Below are positions 1 to 9,035 of a DNA stretch of 64,000 nucleotides, one piece after another (position 1 is the first letter of the stretch; every line of letters starts with the position of its first letter). The notes under the pieces were generated by a model that was given only the letters and a program-made list of their open reading frames with translations, was not told the origin of the DNA and searched no databases. A program made the translations under genes and the position numbers. The DNA comes from Pseudomonas sp. HOU2. Its GTDB lineage: Bacteria; Pseudomonadota; Gammaproteobacteria; Pseudomonadales; Pseudomonadaceae. The stretch is from assembly GCF_040729435.1 (NCBI RefSeq), contig NZ_CP160398.1:4693001-4757000 (forward strand), written 5' to 3'.

Positions 1-1776
1 GAAGTGTTTTCCGGCGGCTATGGCGTGCCCGTCAATCACGATGGGGTGCTGGGCATTCTGTCGTTGATCTTCTGGTCGCTGATCTGGGTCGTTTCGATCA
101 AATACATGATGTTCGTCCTGCGCGCCGACAACCAGGGCGAAGGCGGCATCATGGCGCTCACCGCACTGGCACGGCGTGCGGCGGGGGGGCGCAAGAAGTT
201 GCGTTCATTGCTGGTGGTTTGCGGACTGATCGGCGCGGCGCTGTTTTACGGCGACAGCATGATCACCCCGGCGATTTCCGTGTTGTCGGCGATCGAAGGT
301 CTGGGCCTGGCATTCGATGGCATCGACCACTGGGTGGTGCCGCTGTCGCTGGTGGTGCTGGTCGGCTTGTTTCTGATCCAGAGCCACGGTACGGCGCGGA
401 TCGGCATTCTGTTCGGGCCGATCATGGTCACCTGGTTCCTGGTGCTCGGCGCCCTCGGCGTGTACGGCATCAGCCATTACCCGGAAGTGCTGCACGCGAT
501 GAATCCGGTCTGGGCCGTGCGCTTTTTCATGGTTCACACCGGCATGGGCGTGGCGATCCTCGGCGCCGTGGTGCTGGCGCTGACCGGTGCTGAAGCGCTG
601 TACGCCGACATGGGCCACTTCGGGCGCAAGCCGATTGCCCGTGCGTGGTTCCTGCTGGTGCTGCCGGCGCTGGTGCTGAACTACTTCGGTCAGGGGGCGC
701 TGCTGCTGGAAAACCCGGAAGCGGCACGTAACCCGTTCTACCTGCTGGCACCGAGCTGGGCGCTGATTCCGCTGGTGGGGCTGTCGACCCTGGCCACGGT
801 GATCGCCTCGCAAGCGGTGATTTCCGGTGCGTTTTCCCTGACCCGTCAGGCGATCCAGCTCGGCTATATTCCGCGCATGTACATCCAGCACACCTCCAGC
901 GATGAACAAGGTCAGATCTACATCGGCGCGGTGAACTGGTCGCTGATGGTCGGCGTAGTGCTGCTGGTACTCGGCTTCGAATCTTCTGGCGCGCTGGCCT
1001 CGGCTTACGGCGTGGCGGTAACCGGCACCATGCTGATGACCACCATTCTGGTCTCGGCCGTGATGCTGCTGCTGTGGAAATGGCCGCCGATCCTCGCGGT
1101 GCCGGTGCTGATCGGTTTCCTGCTGGTGGACGGTCTGTACTTCGCCGCCAACGTGCCGAAAATCGTCCAGGGCGGTGCGTTCCCGGTGATCGCCGGTATC
1201 GCCCTGTTCGTGCTGATGACCACTTGGAAGCGCGGCAAGCAATTGCTGGTCGAGCGCCTCGACGAAGGCGCGCTGCCGCTGCCGATCTTCATTAGCAGCA
1301 TCCGCGTGCAACCGCCGCACCGTGTACAGGGTACTGCGGTGTTCCTCACCGCGCGCTCCGACGCCGTCCCGCATGCGCTGTTGCACAACCTGCTGCACAA
1401 CCAGGTGTTGCACGAGCAAGTGGTGCTGCTGACCGTGGTCTACGAAGACATCCCGCGTGTGCCGCCATCGCGTCGATTCGAAGTCGAGGCCCACGGCGAA
1501 GGCTTCTTCCGCGTCATCCTGCACTTCGGCTTCACCGACGAGCCGGACGTGCCGCAGGCGCTGAAGCTGTGTCATCTGGATGAGCTGGACTTCAGCCCGA
1601 TGCGCACCACCTACTTCCTCAGCCGCGAAACGGTGATCGCCTCGAAACTCGAAGGCATGGCTCGCTGGCGCGAGGCGCTGTTTGCGTTCATGTTGAAGAA
1701 TGCCAACGGCAACCTGCGGTTCTTCAATCTGCCGCTGAACCGGGTGATTGAACTGGGGACGCAGGTGGAGATGTAG
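1..1776 (+). CDS. kup: Kup-type potassium uptake protein, 5' truncated by window edge
   Basis: This is the C-terminal 591 or so residues of a low-affinity K+/H+ symporter of the KUP/HAK/KT family in the inner membrane. The reading frame is open to base 1, so the true start lies upstream of the window; the GTG at position 4 is internal. The visible part opens in the first periplasmic loop and membrane region (EVFSGGYG, then [19 protein letters not shown], a KUP hallmark). About eleven hydrophobic segments follow, then a soluble cytoplasmic tail from roughly residue 430. A strong terminator lies directly downstream, so the gene probably ends its transcript. Family assignment is secure. Confidence 0.95.
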   Translation, partial: EVFSGGYGVPVNHDGVLGILSLIFWSLIWVVSIKYMMFVLRADNQGEGGIMALTALARRAAGGRKKLRSLLVVCGLIGAALFYGDSMITPAISVLSAIEGLGLAFDGIDHWVVPLSLVVLVGLFLIQSHGTARIGILFGPIMVTWFLVLGALGVYGISHYPEVLHAMNPVWAVRFFMVHTGMGVAILGAVVLALTGAEALYADMGHFGRKPIARAWFLLVLPALVLNYFGQGALLLENPEAARNPFYLLAPSWALIPLVGLSTLATVIASQAVISGAFSLTRQAIQLGYIPRMYIQHTSSDEQGQIYIGAVNWSLMVGVVLLVLGFESSGALASAYGVAVTGTMLMTTILVSAVMLLLWKWPPILAVPVLIGFLLVDGLYFAANVPKIVQGGAFPVIAGIALFVLMTTWKRGKQLLVERLDEGALPLPIFISSIRVQPPHRVQGTAVFLTARSDAVPHALLHNLLHNQVLHEQVVLLTVVYEDIPRVPPSRRFEVEAHGEGFFRVILHFGFTDEPDVPQALKLCHLDELDFSPMRTTYFLSRETVIASKLEGMARWREALFAFMLKNANGNLRFFNLPLNRVIELGTQVEM

Positions 1777-1792
1777 GTCCTGCCTTGAATGA

Positions 1793-1831
1793 AAAGCCCC
1801 CGCCAGCCAAAAGGCTGACGGGGGCTTTTTT
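1793..1831 (+). terminator. Rho-independent terminator after kup
   Basis: AGCCCCCGCCAGCC and GGCTGACGGGGGCT pair around a short A-rich loop and are followed by TTTTTT. It lies 17 bases after the kup stop. The A-run on the other side means it could also work on the minus strand. Confidence 0.85.
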
Positions 1832-1847
1832 GTGGGCGGCAACTTCA

Positions 1848-1930
1848 GATCAAAAGATCGCAGCCTTCGGCAGCTCCTACAGGTTTCGCATTCCATGTAG
1901 GAGCTGCCGAAGGCTGCGATCTTTTGATCT
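1848..1930. repeat. REPIN: inverted pair of GATCAAAAGATCGCAGCC-type REPs
   Basis: Two arms (GATCAAAAGATCGCAG...CAGCTCCTAC and its reverse complement) flank a spacer of about 17 bases. The family recurs at 8938, 14991, 19831, 31853, 42167, 53482 and 59216. It sits between two convergent genes, the usual place for such elements in P. fluorescens genomes. Confidence 0.85.
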
Positions 1931-1938
1931 TTAAACCT

Positions 1939-2250
1939 CTACAGGCTTTCAGGTATCTCTGTTTCAGACTCGGTCTTCGTGCGCGCAGGTCGCGGCATCA
2001 GTGTCTGGATCACGTCATCAAGCAAAGCCTTGCCCATCAGCGTCAGGTAGTGCGCAGCCCAGGCGTGGCGGTCGGTGTCTCTGGTGAAGGCAGCGTCTTC
2101 GGTGAATGATTTGGCGAGGGACAGCAGGTCGGAGGATTGGGACAGTGCATCGAGGATCGGGATGCCAGAGCGGACATTGAAGAACGCTTGATCCGAGTGG
2201 TAGAGGAAGGGGGTGCAGCCGATGGTTTTAAGATCAGATGGATTGTTCAT
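1939..2250 (-). CDS. DUF3077-like small protein
   Basis: This is a 103-residue acidic soluble protein (MNNPSDLKTIGCTPFLYHSD...) that resembles the DUF3077 family, which is common in multiple copies in Pseudomonas and has no known function. The start at 2250 is preceded by AAGGGA at a normal distance. The frame stays open upstream to 2457, but that extension lies over a strongly folded RNA leader and is better read as untranslated. No signal peptide or membrane segment is visible. The central region (residues 33-75) is predicted helical. Family naming is from memory of the sequence pattern and not from a search. Confidence 0.7.
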   Translation of the reverse strand: MNNPSDLKTIGCTPFLYHSDQAFFNVRSGIPILDALSQSSDLLSLAKSFTEDAAFTRDTDRHAWAAHYLTLMGKALLDDVIQTLMPRPARTKTESETEIPESL

Positions 2251-2400
2251 TGTCAGTTCCCTTGATTTCGAGAGCTGCCGCATCCGATACCAAGCGAATG
2301 GGTGGCAGCTGTGCGCAGGTTGGTAAACCGGGGAATCAAGGAAACCGGCACGCTCGAAAGCGTCCCACACACAGCTGCCATAACACAGGGGCTCGGACGG
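2251..2400 (-). promoter_or_regulatory. Structured 5' leader of the DUF3077-like gene (candidate cis-acting or small RNA)
   Basis: Read on the minus strand, an 11-base stem (TGGCAGCTGTG with CACAGCTGCCA, arms 2370-2380 and 2303-2313) encloses a hairpin ACGCT-TTCG-AGCGT at 2350-2363. It also encloses a second possible CCGG/CCGG stem (2345-2348 with 2328-2331). The whole fold ends about 50 bases before the start codon. No known riboswitch was recognised. Bases 2401-2639 show no further gene that I can support. Confidence 0.5.
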
Positions 2401-2654
2401 GATAACGCCTGAGTCGTGTCGGGTGCGCTGTTGCGCCTTATTCCACCGGGTTACCAAGCCCGATCGCTGAATGGGTCAGCGACGTCCGGAGAGTATCCCG
2501 TCAAAAAACAGCGCAATAGAACGGCACAGCGTCCAAATACGAGTTTCGGAGTTTGCCTACAAGGTCTGTGGGCGTCATCTGATATTGCGAAACTGGAAGT
2601 AAACGATACTAAACGTCTGACACGAACTAGCGTGTGCAAATGAGCGAGGCATGT

Positions 2655-2801
2655 ATGACGGCATCATCGGAACAAGAAAAGCATGATGATCTCGAGAATC
2701 TTCGAATTGAAGCCGAAGCAATGGAACGACTGATCAACCTCGACCCGGCTCAAGCGATCAGCCATTACGATATGCGGGCAAGATACGCTTGCCGGGGCTA
2801 A
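2655..2801 (+). CDS. Small acidic hypothetical protein (48 aa)
   Basis: A short open frame beginning MTASSEQEKHDDLENLRIEA encodes 48 mostly charged, helix-prone residues. An upstream in-frame ATG at 2640 would give 53 residues. The ATG at 2655 is preferred because GAGCGAGG lies six bases before it. No homologue is recognised. It is placed between the leader described above and a REPIN, and has an ordinary codon pattern for so short a frame. It may be a real small gene or chance. Confidence 0.4.
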   Translation: MTASSEQEKHDDLENLRIEAEAMERLINLDPAQAISHYDMRARYACRG

Positions 2802-2825
2802 TGATTACTTGAGTCCCGCGCAATT

Positions 2826-2923
2826 CCCCTGTGGGAGCGAGCTTGCTCGCGAAGGCGTAGTGTCAGTCGGCGAATCTGTTGACTGACCCGCCGCATTCGC
2901 GAGCAAGCTCGCTCCCACAGGGG
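2826..2923. repeat. REPIN: CCCCTGTGGGAGCGAGCTTGC-type pair
   Basis: CCCCTGTGGGAGCGAGCTTG and its reverse complement flank about 40 bases. This is a second REP class, distinct from the GATCAAAAGATCG class. Confidence 0.85.
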
Positions 2924-2946
2924 ATTTTGGTGGAGGCTGGAATGTA

Positions 2947-2986
2947 AAAAGCCCCCGCAACCGTGAGGCTGCGAGGGCTTTCCGTT
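2947..2986 (-). terminator. Terminator of the mprF-acvB/virJ operon
   Basis: On the minus strand AGCCCTCGCAGCC pairs imperfectly with GGTTGCGGGGGCT and is followed by TTTTT. It lies 14 bases past the stop of the AcvB/VirJ-like gene. Confidence 0.8.
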
Positions 2987-2999
2987 TTGCCGGATCAGA

Positions 3000-4292
3000 T
3001 CACTCTGCCGGCTGATCCTTGCTCTGACGTTTCTCGATCAAGTCCACCAGACGCTTGGCCAGCGCCGGGTAGTTCTCGTCGAAGTGGTGGCCGCCAGGCA
3101 GTTTCACCGCTTCGCCGACTGCCGTCTTGTCGGTGCAGCCGCTTTCGTCGGTTTCTTCGGCGCCGTAGATGCACACCACTTTGGCGGCGGGCAGCTTGGC
3201 CATTTCCGGGCCAGTGGCGGCTTCTTTGCCGGCGTTGCCGAGCCAGCCTTCGACTTCGATTTCGAAGCTGCCGGTGCGGGCGAAGGCCAGCAGGATGATG
3301 GCGTCGACGCGCTGTTGCTCGGTGTCCGGCAGGCGGTTGTAGATCGCCGGCAGGACGTCGGCACCGAACGAGTAACCGGTCAGGATGAAGCGTTTGGTGC
3401 CCCATTTCTGCCGGTAGTGCTGCATCAGTTCGGTCAGGTCCAGCGCGCTTTGCTCAGGGCTCTTGTGCTGCCAGTAGTAGCGCAAGGTGTCGATGCCGAC
3501 CACCGGGTAACCGATCTTGGCCATCTCGCCGGCCACGTCGCGGTCGAGGTCGCGCCAGCCGCCGTCACCGGAGAGGAACAGGGTCACGGTGTCTTTGGCC
3601 TGACCGGCCGGCACTTCCACCACCGGGATCGCCAGACCGCCGTTGGCCTTGTCGCCGCCGACGAGGATCTTGCGCAGCTCGTTGTTCAGCACTTGCGGCA
3701 GGTTGATGTCGTAGTCGCTGATGCTGGTTTCGGCGTTCGGTTGATCGCGCACGAAACCGGCGCTGGTGTCGTCCGGATTGTCGTTCCATGCCACCAGCCA
3801 GTGGCCATGAGCGGCGGATTTCGGCAGCAGGTGGGTGCAACCGGGTTTTTCCAAGGCCAGGTCGACCGAGATCGCCTGGGCCTTGTCATCTTTCTGCTCG
3901 GACAACCAGCGCCAGGCCAGTACCGCGCCAGGGCCGATACCGCTGACCAGCGTGGCCGGGCCATTCAGTTCGCGCAGGCCGGTTTGCAGGGCGCGGCTCT
4001 GTTGCAGGCAGTCCTTGGGCAGAATCACCTGAACGATCTGCGCCGAGGCGCTGCGGCTCAGGGTGCTCAGTTGGTTGTCGGTCAGCTTCTGGTCGTCATT
4101 GACCGCGACCAGCACCTGCGCCTTGGGCTGGGTGCCGGGAATGACGCGGGTCATGACCGTGCCGTCGGCGGCCGTGAGTGGTTGCAGAGTCGGTTGCGGT
4201 GCCGGGCGTTTGAGGTACCAGTAACCGCCGCCGGCAATCACGGCCAGCACGATCAGTGCGGCCAGGATGTACTTCAGGGAGCGTTGAATCAT
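3000..4292 (-). CDS. AcvB/VirJ-family periplasmic hydrolase, probable aminoacyl-phosphatidylglycerol hydrolase
   Basis: This 430-residue protein has an N-terminal signal anchor (hydrophobic residues about 8-27) and a C-terminal alpha/beta-hydrolase domain of the VirJ type. The nucleophile elbow is GYSFGAD near residue 300, and a likely catalytic histidine is in GGHHFDENY near the C-terminus. It overlaps the mprF stop codon by ATGA, so the two are translationally coupled. In Agrobacterium AcvB, and in the P. aeruginosa protein next to its alanyl-PG synthase, this family removes the amino acid from aminoacyl-phosphatidylglycerol in the periplasm. That role is inferred here from family and context. 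Confidence 0.8.
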   Translation of the reverse strand: MIQRSLKYILAALIVLAVIAGGGYWYLKRPAPQPTLQPLTAADGTVMTRVIPGTQPKAQVLVAVNDDQKLTDNQLSTLSRSASAQIVQVILPKDCLQQSRALQTGLRELNGPATLVSGIGPGAVLAWRWLSEQKDDKAQAISVDLALEKPGCTHLLPKSAAHGHWLVAWNDNPDDTSAGFVRDQPNAETSISDYDINLPQVLNNELRKILVGGDKANGGLAIPVVEVPAGQAKDTVTLFLSGDGGWRDLDRDVAGEMAKIGYPVVGIDTLRYYWQHKSPEQSALDLTELMQHYRQKWGTKRFILTGYSFGADVLPAIYNRLPDTEQQRVDAIILLAFARTGSFEIEVEGWLGNAGKEAATGPEMAKLPAAKVVCIYGAEETDESGCTDKTAVGEAVKLPGGHHFDENYPALAKRLVDLIEKRQSKDQPAE

Positions 4293-6931
4293 CAGCGTTT
4301 CACCAATCCAGTCAAGCCGCCCGCGATCAGGGCAGCAGTATCGGCCAGCGCCACCAGCGGATCGAGTCCGGCGGGCACTGCCATATAACGGGGTTCCCAG
4401 TCAGGCTGGAACTTGTCTTTGAAGCGGCGCAAGCCTTGGAAGTTGTACAACTGCTCACCACGGCGGAAGACCATCGAGCCCAGACGCTGGGTCAGCGGTG
4501 CACCACGCCGGGGTTGCAACCCCGACAACGGCACCATGCCCAGGCTGAAGCGCGCGTATCCGTGACTCTTATAGTGTTGAATCAAACCGACCATCAGGAA
4601 TTCCATGGTCAGCTTGGGGGCGTCCGGGTGCGAGCGCATCAGGTCGAGACTGGCCAGGTCATGGCTGAAAGTCTCGAGCAGGTTGGCGAACGCCACCGGG
4701 CGGCCTTCGAAGCGAATCACCGCAATGCGGAAATGTTTCAGGTAATCGTCGCTGAACCGACCGAGGGAGAAACCTTTCTCGCGCACGTTCTTGCCGGTCA
4801 GCCACGCATCGGAAATCACTTTCAACTCATCCATCGGCGCCTGGCCCGGTTCATGGATTTCCAGCGACAGACCATCGCGGGTACCACGGTTCCAGGTGTA
4901 GCGCAGGTCTTTCATCTCTTTGCCTTTGGCCTCCAGGTCAAAGCGCTGCAGATCGACCCGGGCTTCTTCGCCGAGCTTGATCGCGGTCAGGCCGATGTCC
5001 ATGTAGTACGGCAGGTTTTCCGCACGTACCTGATAGAACACCGGACGGGCGTGATGGATGTCGCACAGGTCGCGGAACTGCCAGATCATCTCGGCGCGTT
5101 GCTGGCCGGGGCCGATCGGATCGTACAGTGCTACCAGGCTACGGCCACGGCGGGCGTACATCAGGAAGGCTTCGTCGTTCTGGTGAAACAGCAACGCCTT
5201 GTCACCGGTCAGTGCGAGGCCACCATCGGGTTGCGACGAAGCCATCAGGATTTTCGCCGCGCGATCCAGTTCGTCCGGGGTCGGCAGGTGGATCACCGGG
5301 CGCGCGGTACGCAGCAGCCAGGTCAGCGCGATCACCAGCAACAACACGGCGGCGCCGAGCAGCGAACGCAAGCCGCGCGGGGCGTCTGCGTCGAGGGTGA
5401 ACTGCCACCACAGTTGATGGCTGTAAGGCACGTCCTGATAGGCGAACAGCAGCAACCAGGTCGAAGCGCCCAGGACGCAGAGGCTGGCCACCAGATACAG
5501 CGGCGAGAAGGGCAGTTCGGTCAGGCGACTCGGGCGATAGAACGAACGGCGGAACACCCCCAGCAGCGCAGCGGTGAGGGTCATCAGCGTGGCTTCTTCC
5601 CAGTCGAAGCCTTTGAGCAGCGAGAGCAGCGCGCCGACCAGCAACAGAATGGTGGTCAACATCCACGCGGCTGACAGGCGACGGCGCAGGCCCTGCGCCA
5701 GCATCAGACACAGCACGCCGATCAGACTGGCGCCGAAGTGCGAGGCGTCGACCAGGCGATGCGGGATCAGAAAACCGATGTGTTCCAGACGCGTGTCGAT
5801 CTCCGGGGTGGCGCCGGAAAACAGCAGTACCACACCGGACAGGAACACCAGCACCGCCAGAATCGGTGCGGCCAGACCGGATGCGGCGCGCATGGTCTGG
5901 GTCTGGAACAGGCGCTGGCCTTCGTTGATCAGCAAAAACAGGCAGGCCACCAGCAGCGGCAGCACCACATAGATCAGCCGATAGAGCAGCAGGGCGGCGG
6001 CCAGCGGCGCGGCACCAAGGGTGTCGGCAAACGCGGCGAGCAGGATCGCTTCGAAGACCCCGACACCCCCCGGCACATGGCTGAGGACGCCGGCGGCCAG
6101 GGCCAGCAGGTACACCAGCAGGAAAGCGCCGAACGGCGGGGCTTCCGGCAGCAGCAGATACAGCACGGTGGCCGCTGCGGCGACGTCGAGGGCGGTGATG
6201 ATCAGTTGCAGGAAGGTCAGGCGTCGGCCCGGCAGGCGCAGCGTCCGGCGACCGGCCCTGACCAGCAGGTTGTCGCGGTACGGCTGCTCCGGCAGGCGTC
6301 GGCGATAGATGCCGATCGCCAGAATCGCGCCCAGACCCAGCACCACCATGGCAATCGTGCCGAGCAGGCCTTCTGACAGGCCCAGTGCGGCGGAGGCGGC
6401 GGGCAGGTCGCTCAGGGTCGCGAGAGCCGCCAGCGGAGGCAGGGCGCACCCCAGCGACAGGCTGGCGAACAGGGTCATGTGCGCGACTTCCGACGCCCCC
6501 AGACCATGGCGTGCATATAAACGGTAGCGCACCGAGCCGCCGGACAGCAGCGACAAGCCGATGGCGTTGCCAATCGCAAACGCGGTGAAACCGCCCAGCG
6601 CCAGAGTGCGCGGCGGCAGTGTCACGCCGGCATAGCGGCTGGCCGACCATTCATAGCCCAGCAAGATGATGAAGCCGACCACCGTCGCAGCCACTGCGCC
6701 GAGCAGGGCCGGTTTTGGCACCGCCAGGATCGAGTCGTGCAATGCGTAGAGATCGAGCTCGCTCAGCAGGTGGCGACAGGCAATCAGCGCAATGGCAAAC
6801 AGCAGCAACGTGACCGCCAGTCCGATCGGCTGGCGATATTTGCTCAACCGATCCAGCAAGCGCAGGCGCTCGGGTTTGATCGGATGTTCTGCTGTGACGG
6901 TGTCTTGTGAATCAGACGAGTTGGCGCGCAT
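4292..6931 (-). CDS. mprF: Bifunctional aminoacyl-phosphatidylglycerol synthase/flippase MprF
   Basis: This 879-residue protein has an N-terminal multi-pass flippase region (residues about 30-540, some 13-14 hydrophobic segments). A cytoplasmic GNAT-like aminoacyltransferase domain follows (DUF2156 type, residues about 550-870, with PRRGAPLTQRLGS near the end). It transfers alanine or lysine from charged tRNA to phosphatidylglycerol and flips the product outward, lowering membrane negative charge. The P. aeruginosa orthologue makes alanyl-PG; specificity here is not readable. ATG at 6931 is chosen over TTG at 6934 because AGAGGTG is better spaced. The AcvB/VirJ-like gene follows with a 4-base overlap. 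Confidence 0.93.
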   Translation of the reverse strand: MRANSSDSQDTVTAEHPIKPERLRLLDRLSKYRQPIGLAVTLLLFAIALIACRHLLSELDLYALHDSILAVPKPALLGAVAATVVGFIILLGYEWSASRYAGVTLPPRTLALGGFTAFAIGNAIGLSLLSGGSVRYRLYARHGLGASEVAHMTLFASLSLGCALPPLAALATLSDLPAASAALGLSEGLLGTIAMVVLGLGAILAIGIYRRRLPEQPYRDNLLVRAGRRTLRLPGRRLTFLQLIITALDVAAAATVLYLLLPEAPPFGAFLLVYLLALAAGVLSHVPGGVGVFEAILLAAFADTLGAAPLAAALLLYRLIYVVLPLLVACLFLLINEGQRLFQTQTMRAASGLAAPILAVLVFLSGVVLLFSGATPEIDTRLEHIGFLIPHRLVDASHFGASLIGVLCLMLAQGLRRRLSAAWMLTTILLLVGALLSLLKGFDWEEATLMTLTAALLGVFRRSFYRPSRLTELPFSPLYLVASLCVLGASTWLLLFAYQDVPYSHQLWWQFTLDADAPRGLRSLLGAAVLLLVIALTWLLRTARPVIHLPTPDELDRAAKILMASSQPDGGLALTGDKALLFHQNDEAFLMYARRGRSLVALYDPIGPGQQRAEMIWQFRDLCDIHHARPVFYQVRAENLPYYMDIGLTAIKLGEEARVDLQRFDLEAKGKEMKDLRYTWNRGTRDGLSLEIHEPGQAPMDELKVISDAWLTGKNVREKGFSLGRFSDDYLKHFRIAVIRFEGRPVAFANLLETFSHDLASLDLMRSHPDAPKLTMEFLMVGLIQHYKSHGYARFSLGMVPLSGLQPRRGAPLTQRLGSMVFRRGEQLYNFQGLRRFKDKFQPDWEPRYMAVPAGLDPLVALADTAALIAGGLTGLVKR

Positions 6932-7172
6932 CAATCACCTCTTGGATTGTGCGCGACAGGATGGAGGTATCCAGCCAAGTTACCAATCCCTGTAGAAAAA
7001 AATAATCACAAAATACTACGCCTCTCATCCGGGATCGGCGAGTGCGGGTCATGGATTGCAGACGTCTTGCCTGCGACTCAAGCATAGTCGCAACTTGGCG
7101 GGTCTGATGATCCTGAGCGTTTCACTGCAGCGTGACAGATCATTGTTGCGAAAGGACTTTTTCCACAGATAC

Positions 7173-7205
7173 AAAAAAGGCCACTCTTTCGAGCAGCCTT
7201 TTTTG
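7173..7205 (-). terminator. Terminator of the second (downstream) tRNA-fMet
   Basis: On the minus strand AAAGGCTGCTCGAAAGAGTG pairs with its partner (AAAAAAGG...CCTTTTTT) and ends in a T-run. A near-identical copy lies at 7469-7502 behind the other tRNA. Confidence 0.75.
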
Positions 7206-7210
7206 ATGTT

Positions 7211-7287
<77 letters not shown>

Positions 7288-7468
7288 TCTGTGTGGCGGC
7301 ATTCTACAGGCGAACGGCGGGGTGTCAACCGCTAATCCCGTAAAGGGTCAAATAAGTGTGAATTTGCGTCAAACGGTCGCAGCCCGGCGGTAAGTTTCGG
7401 AAATGCAACGAATTCCTGTTCGTGCGGCTGCGCGTGATACAGCACGTCAGTTGAAAAACAGGCGCGCA

Positions 7469-7502
7469 CAAAAAAGGCCACTCTTTCGAGTAGCCTTTTT
7501 TG
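7469..7502 (-). terminator. Terminator-like hairpin behind the first tRNA-fMet
   Basis: The hairpin is AAAAAAGGCTACTCGAAAGAG paired with CTCTTTCGAGTAGCC, with a T-run on the minus strand. It differs by one or two bases from the copy at 7173-7205. The two tRNAs are thus separately terminated copies of one tRNA-plus-terminator cassette. Confidence 0.7.
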
Positions 7503-7507
7503 ATGTT

Positions 7508-7584
<77 letters not shown>

Positions 7585-7799
7585 TCTGTGTGTCGGCATT
7601 CTACAGAGGATCGCCGGGGTGTCAACCTTGAATCTGGATAAATCTGTTCCTGTTCAATCGCTTAGCGCTTTTTGCAGTGCAGGAGAAGAGCGCGCAGGGC
7701 AGGTGGGGCAAGGCTTTCAGCTCTATCGGTCGGTGATTCTCGATTGAGAAAATAAATTCATGGTTGTTTTCCTACAACCTGAAAAGAACCTTCAGACCA

Positions 7800-7815
7800 C
7801 TGGTGCTATATACAG
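7800..7815 (+). promoter_or_regulatory. Probable LexA (SOS) box upstream of dinB
   Basis: CTGGTGCTATATACAG fits CTG-N10-CAG with an AT-rich centre. It ends 49 bases before the dinB start codon, as expected for an SOS-regulated polymerase gene. Confidence 0.65.
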
Positions 7816-7864
7816 GTGCGAGTGAGATACTGCGTTTCCGGCTCGCCATGTTTCCTTTTCTGTC

Positions 7865-8926
7865 ATGACCCAGCGAAAAATCATCCACGTCGACTGTGAC
7901 TGTTTCTACGCCGCCATCGAGATGCGCGACGACCCGAACCTGGCCGGCAAGCCCCTGGCGGTGGGCGGGTCGGCGGATCGGCGTGGGGTGATTGCGACCT
8001 GCAACTATGAAGCGCGGGCGTATGGCGTACGTTCGGCAATGTCGTCCGGGCATGCCTTGAAGCTGTGCCCCGAACTGACCATCGTCAAGCCGCGCATGGA
8101 GGCTTATCGCGAAGCCTCGAAAGAAATCCATACGATCTTTCGAGATTACACCGACCTGATCGAGCCACTGTCGCTGGATGAGGCTTATCTCGACGTCTCC
8201 GACAGCGCGCATTTTGGCGGCAGCGCCACGCGCATCGCCCAGGATATTCGGCGGCGGGTGTCCAATCAGTTGCACATCACCGTTTCGGCGGGTGTCGCGC
8301 CGAACAAGTTTCTGGCCAAGATCGCCAGCGACTGGAGGAAGCCCAACGGGTTGTTCGTGATTACCCCGGATCAGGTCGAGGATTTTGTCAGTGGCTTGCC
8401 GGTGAGCAAGTTGCACGGCGTCGGCAAAGTCACTGCCGACAAACTGGGCAAGCTCGGCATCGTCGATTGCCTGCAACTGCGCGAGTGGGACAAGCTGGCG
8501 CTGGTGCGCGAATTCGGCAGTTTCGGTGAGCGACTGTGGAGTCTGGCCCGTGGGATCGATGATCGGTTGGTGCACAACGACAGCCGCCGTCAGTCAATCA
8601 GCGTGGAAAATACCTACGACGTCGATCTGCCGGATCTGCGCAGTTGCCTCGACAAACTGCCGGAGCTGCTGGAAACCCTGAAAACCCGCATGGAGCGGAT
8701 CGACAGCAGCTATCGCCCGGGCAAGCCGTTCGTCAAAGTGAAGTTCCATGACTTTACCCAGACCACACTGGAGCAGGCCGGGGCAGGGCGCGATCTGGGC
8801 AGTTATCAGTTGATGCTGACGCAGGCGTTCAATCGCGGCGGGAAACCGGTGCGGTTGTTGGGGGTGGGGGTCAGGCTGGAGGATTTGCGCGGCGGGTTTG
8901 AGCAGATGGAGCTGTTTGAGCGTTGA
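7865..8926 (+). CDS. dinB: DNA polymerase IV
   Basis: This 353-residue Y-family translesion polymerase copies damaged templates with low fidelity. The palm-domain metal ligands are visible: D10 in HVDCDCFYAAIE, and D105-E106 in SLDEAYLDVS. The thumb helix-hairpin-helix pattern LHGVGKVTADKL follows near residues 178-192, then the little-finger domain. Length matches the family (about 350). An SOS-box-like element lies upstream and the gene seems monocistronic, ending at a REPIN. The C-terminal end QMELF(ER) fits the beta-clamp-binding motif known at DinB C-termini. Confidence 0.96.
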   Translation: MTQRKIIHVDCDCFYAAIEMRDDPNLAGKPLAVGGSADRRGVIATCNYEARAYGVRSAMSSGHALKLCPELTIVKPRMEAYREASKEIHTIFRDYTDLIEPLSLDEAYLDVSDSAHFGGSATRIAQDIRRRVSNQLHITVSAGVAPNKFLAKIASDWRKPNGLFVITPDQVEDFVSGLPVSKLHGVGKVTADKLGKLGIVDCLQLREWDKLALVREFGSFGERLWSLARGIDDRLVHNDSRRQSISVENTYDVDLPDLRSCLDKLPELLETLKTRMERIDSSYRPGKPFVKVKFHDFTQTTLEQAGAGRDLGSYQLMLTQAFNRGGKPVRLLGVGVRLEDLRGGFEQMELFER

Positions 8927-8937
8927 ATCGTTAAAGC

Positions 8938-9028
8938 AAAAGATCGTCCGAACGCGGCCCGAGCCTGCGGCAGCTCCTACAGGGGAATGCATTCCAAAGT
9001 AGGAGCTGCCGCAGGCTGCGATCTTTTA
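8938..9028. repeat. REPIN, GATCGCAGCC class
   Basis: An inverted pair between convergent dinB and the lipoprotein gene. The left arm carries a variant interior (GATCGTCCGAACGCGGCCCG) in place of GATCGCAG; the same kind of variant occurs at 59216-59318. Confidence 0.8.
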
Positions 9029-9035
9029 ATAAAGC

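Noticed and set aside
205..1896. Long open frame of 563 codons antisense to kup
   Set aside because: Mirror frame of a high-GC gene; His/Gln/Arg-rich translation with no domain. Similar long antisense frames at 3084-4388, 4256-5674, 10061-11845, 17271-18863, 37569-39449, 40336-42150 and 43606-45126 were rejected for the same reason.
2251..2457. N-terminal extension of the DUF3077-like gene by 69 codons
   Set aside because: It covers the folded leader, and a good ribosome-binding site lies before the internal ATG at 2250.
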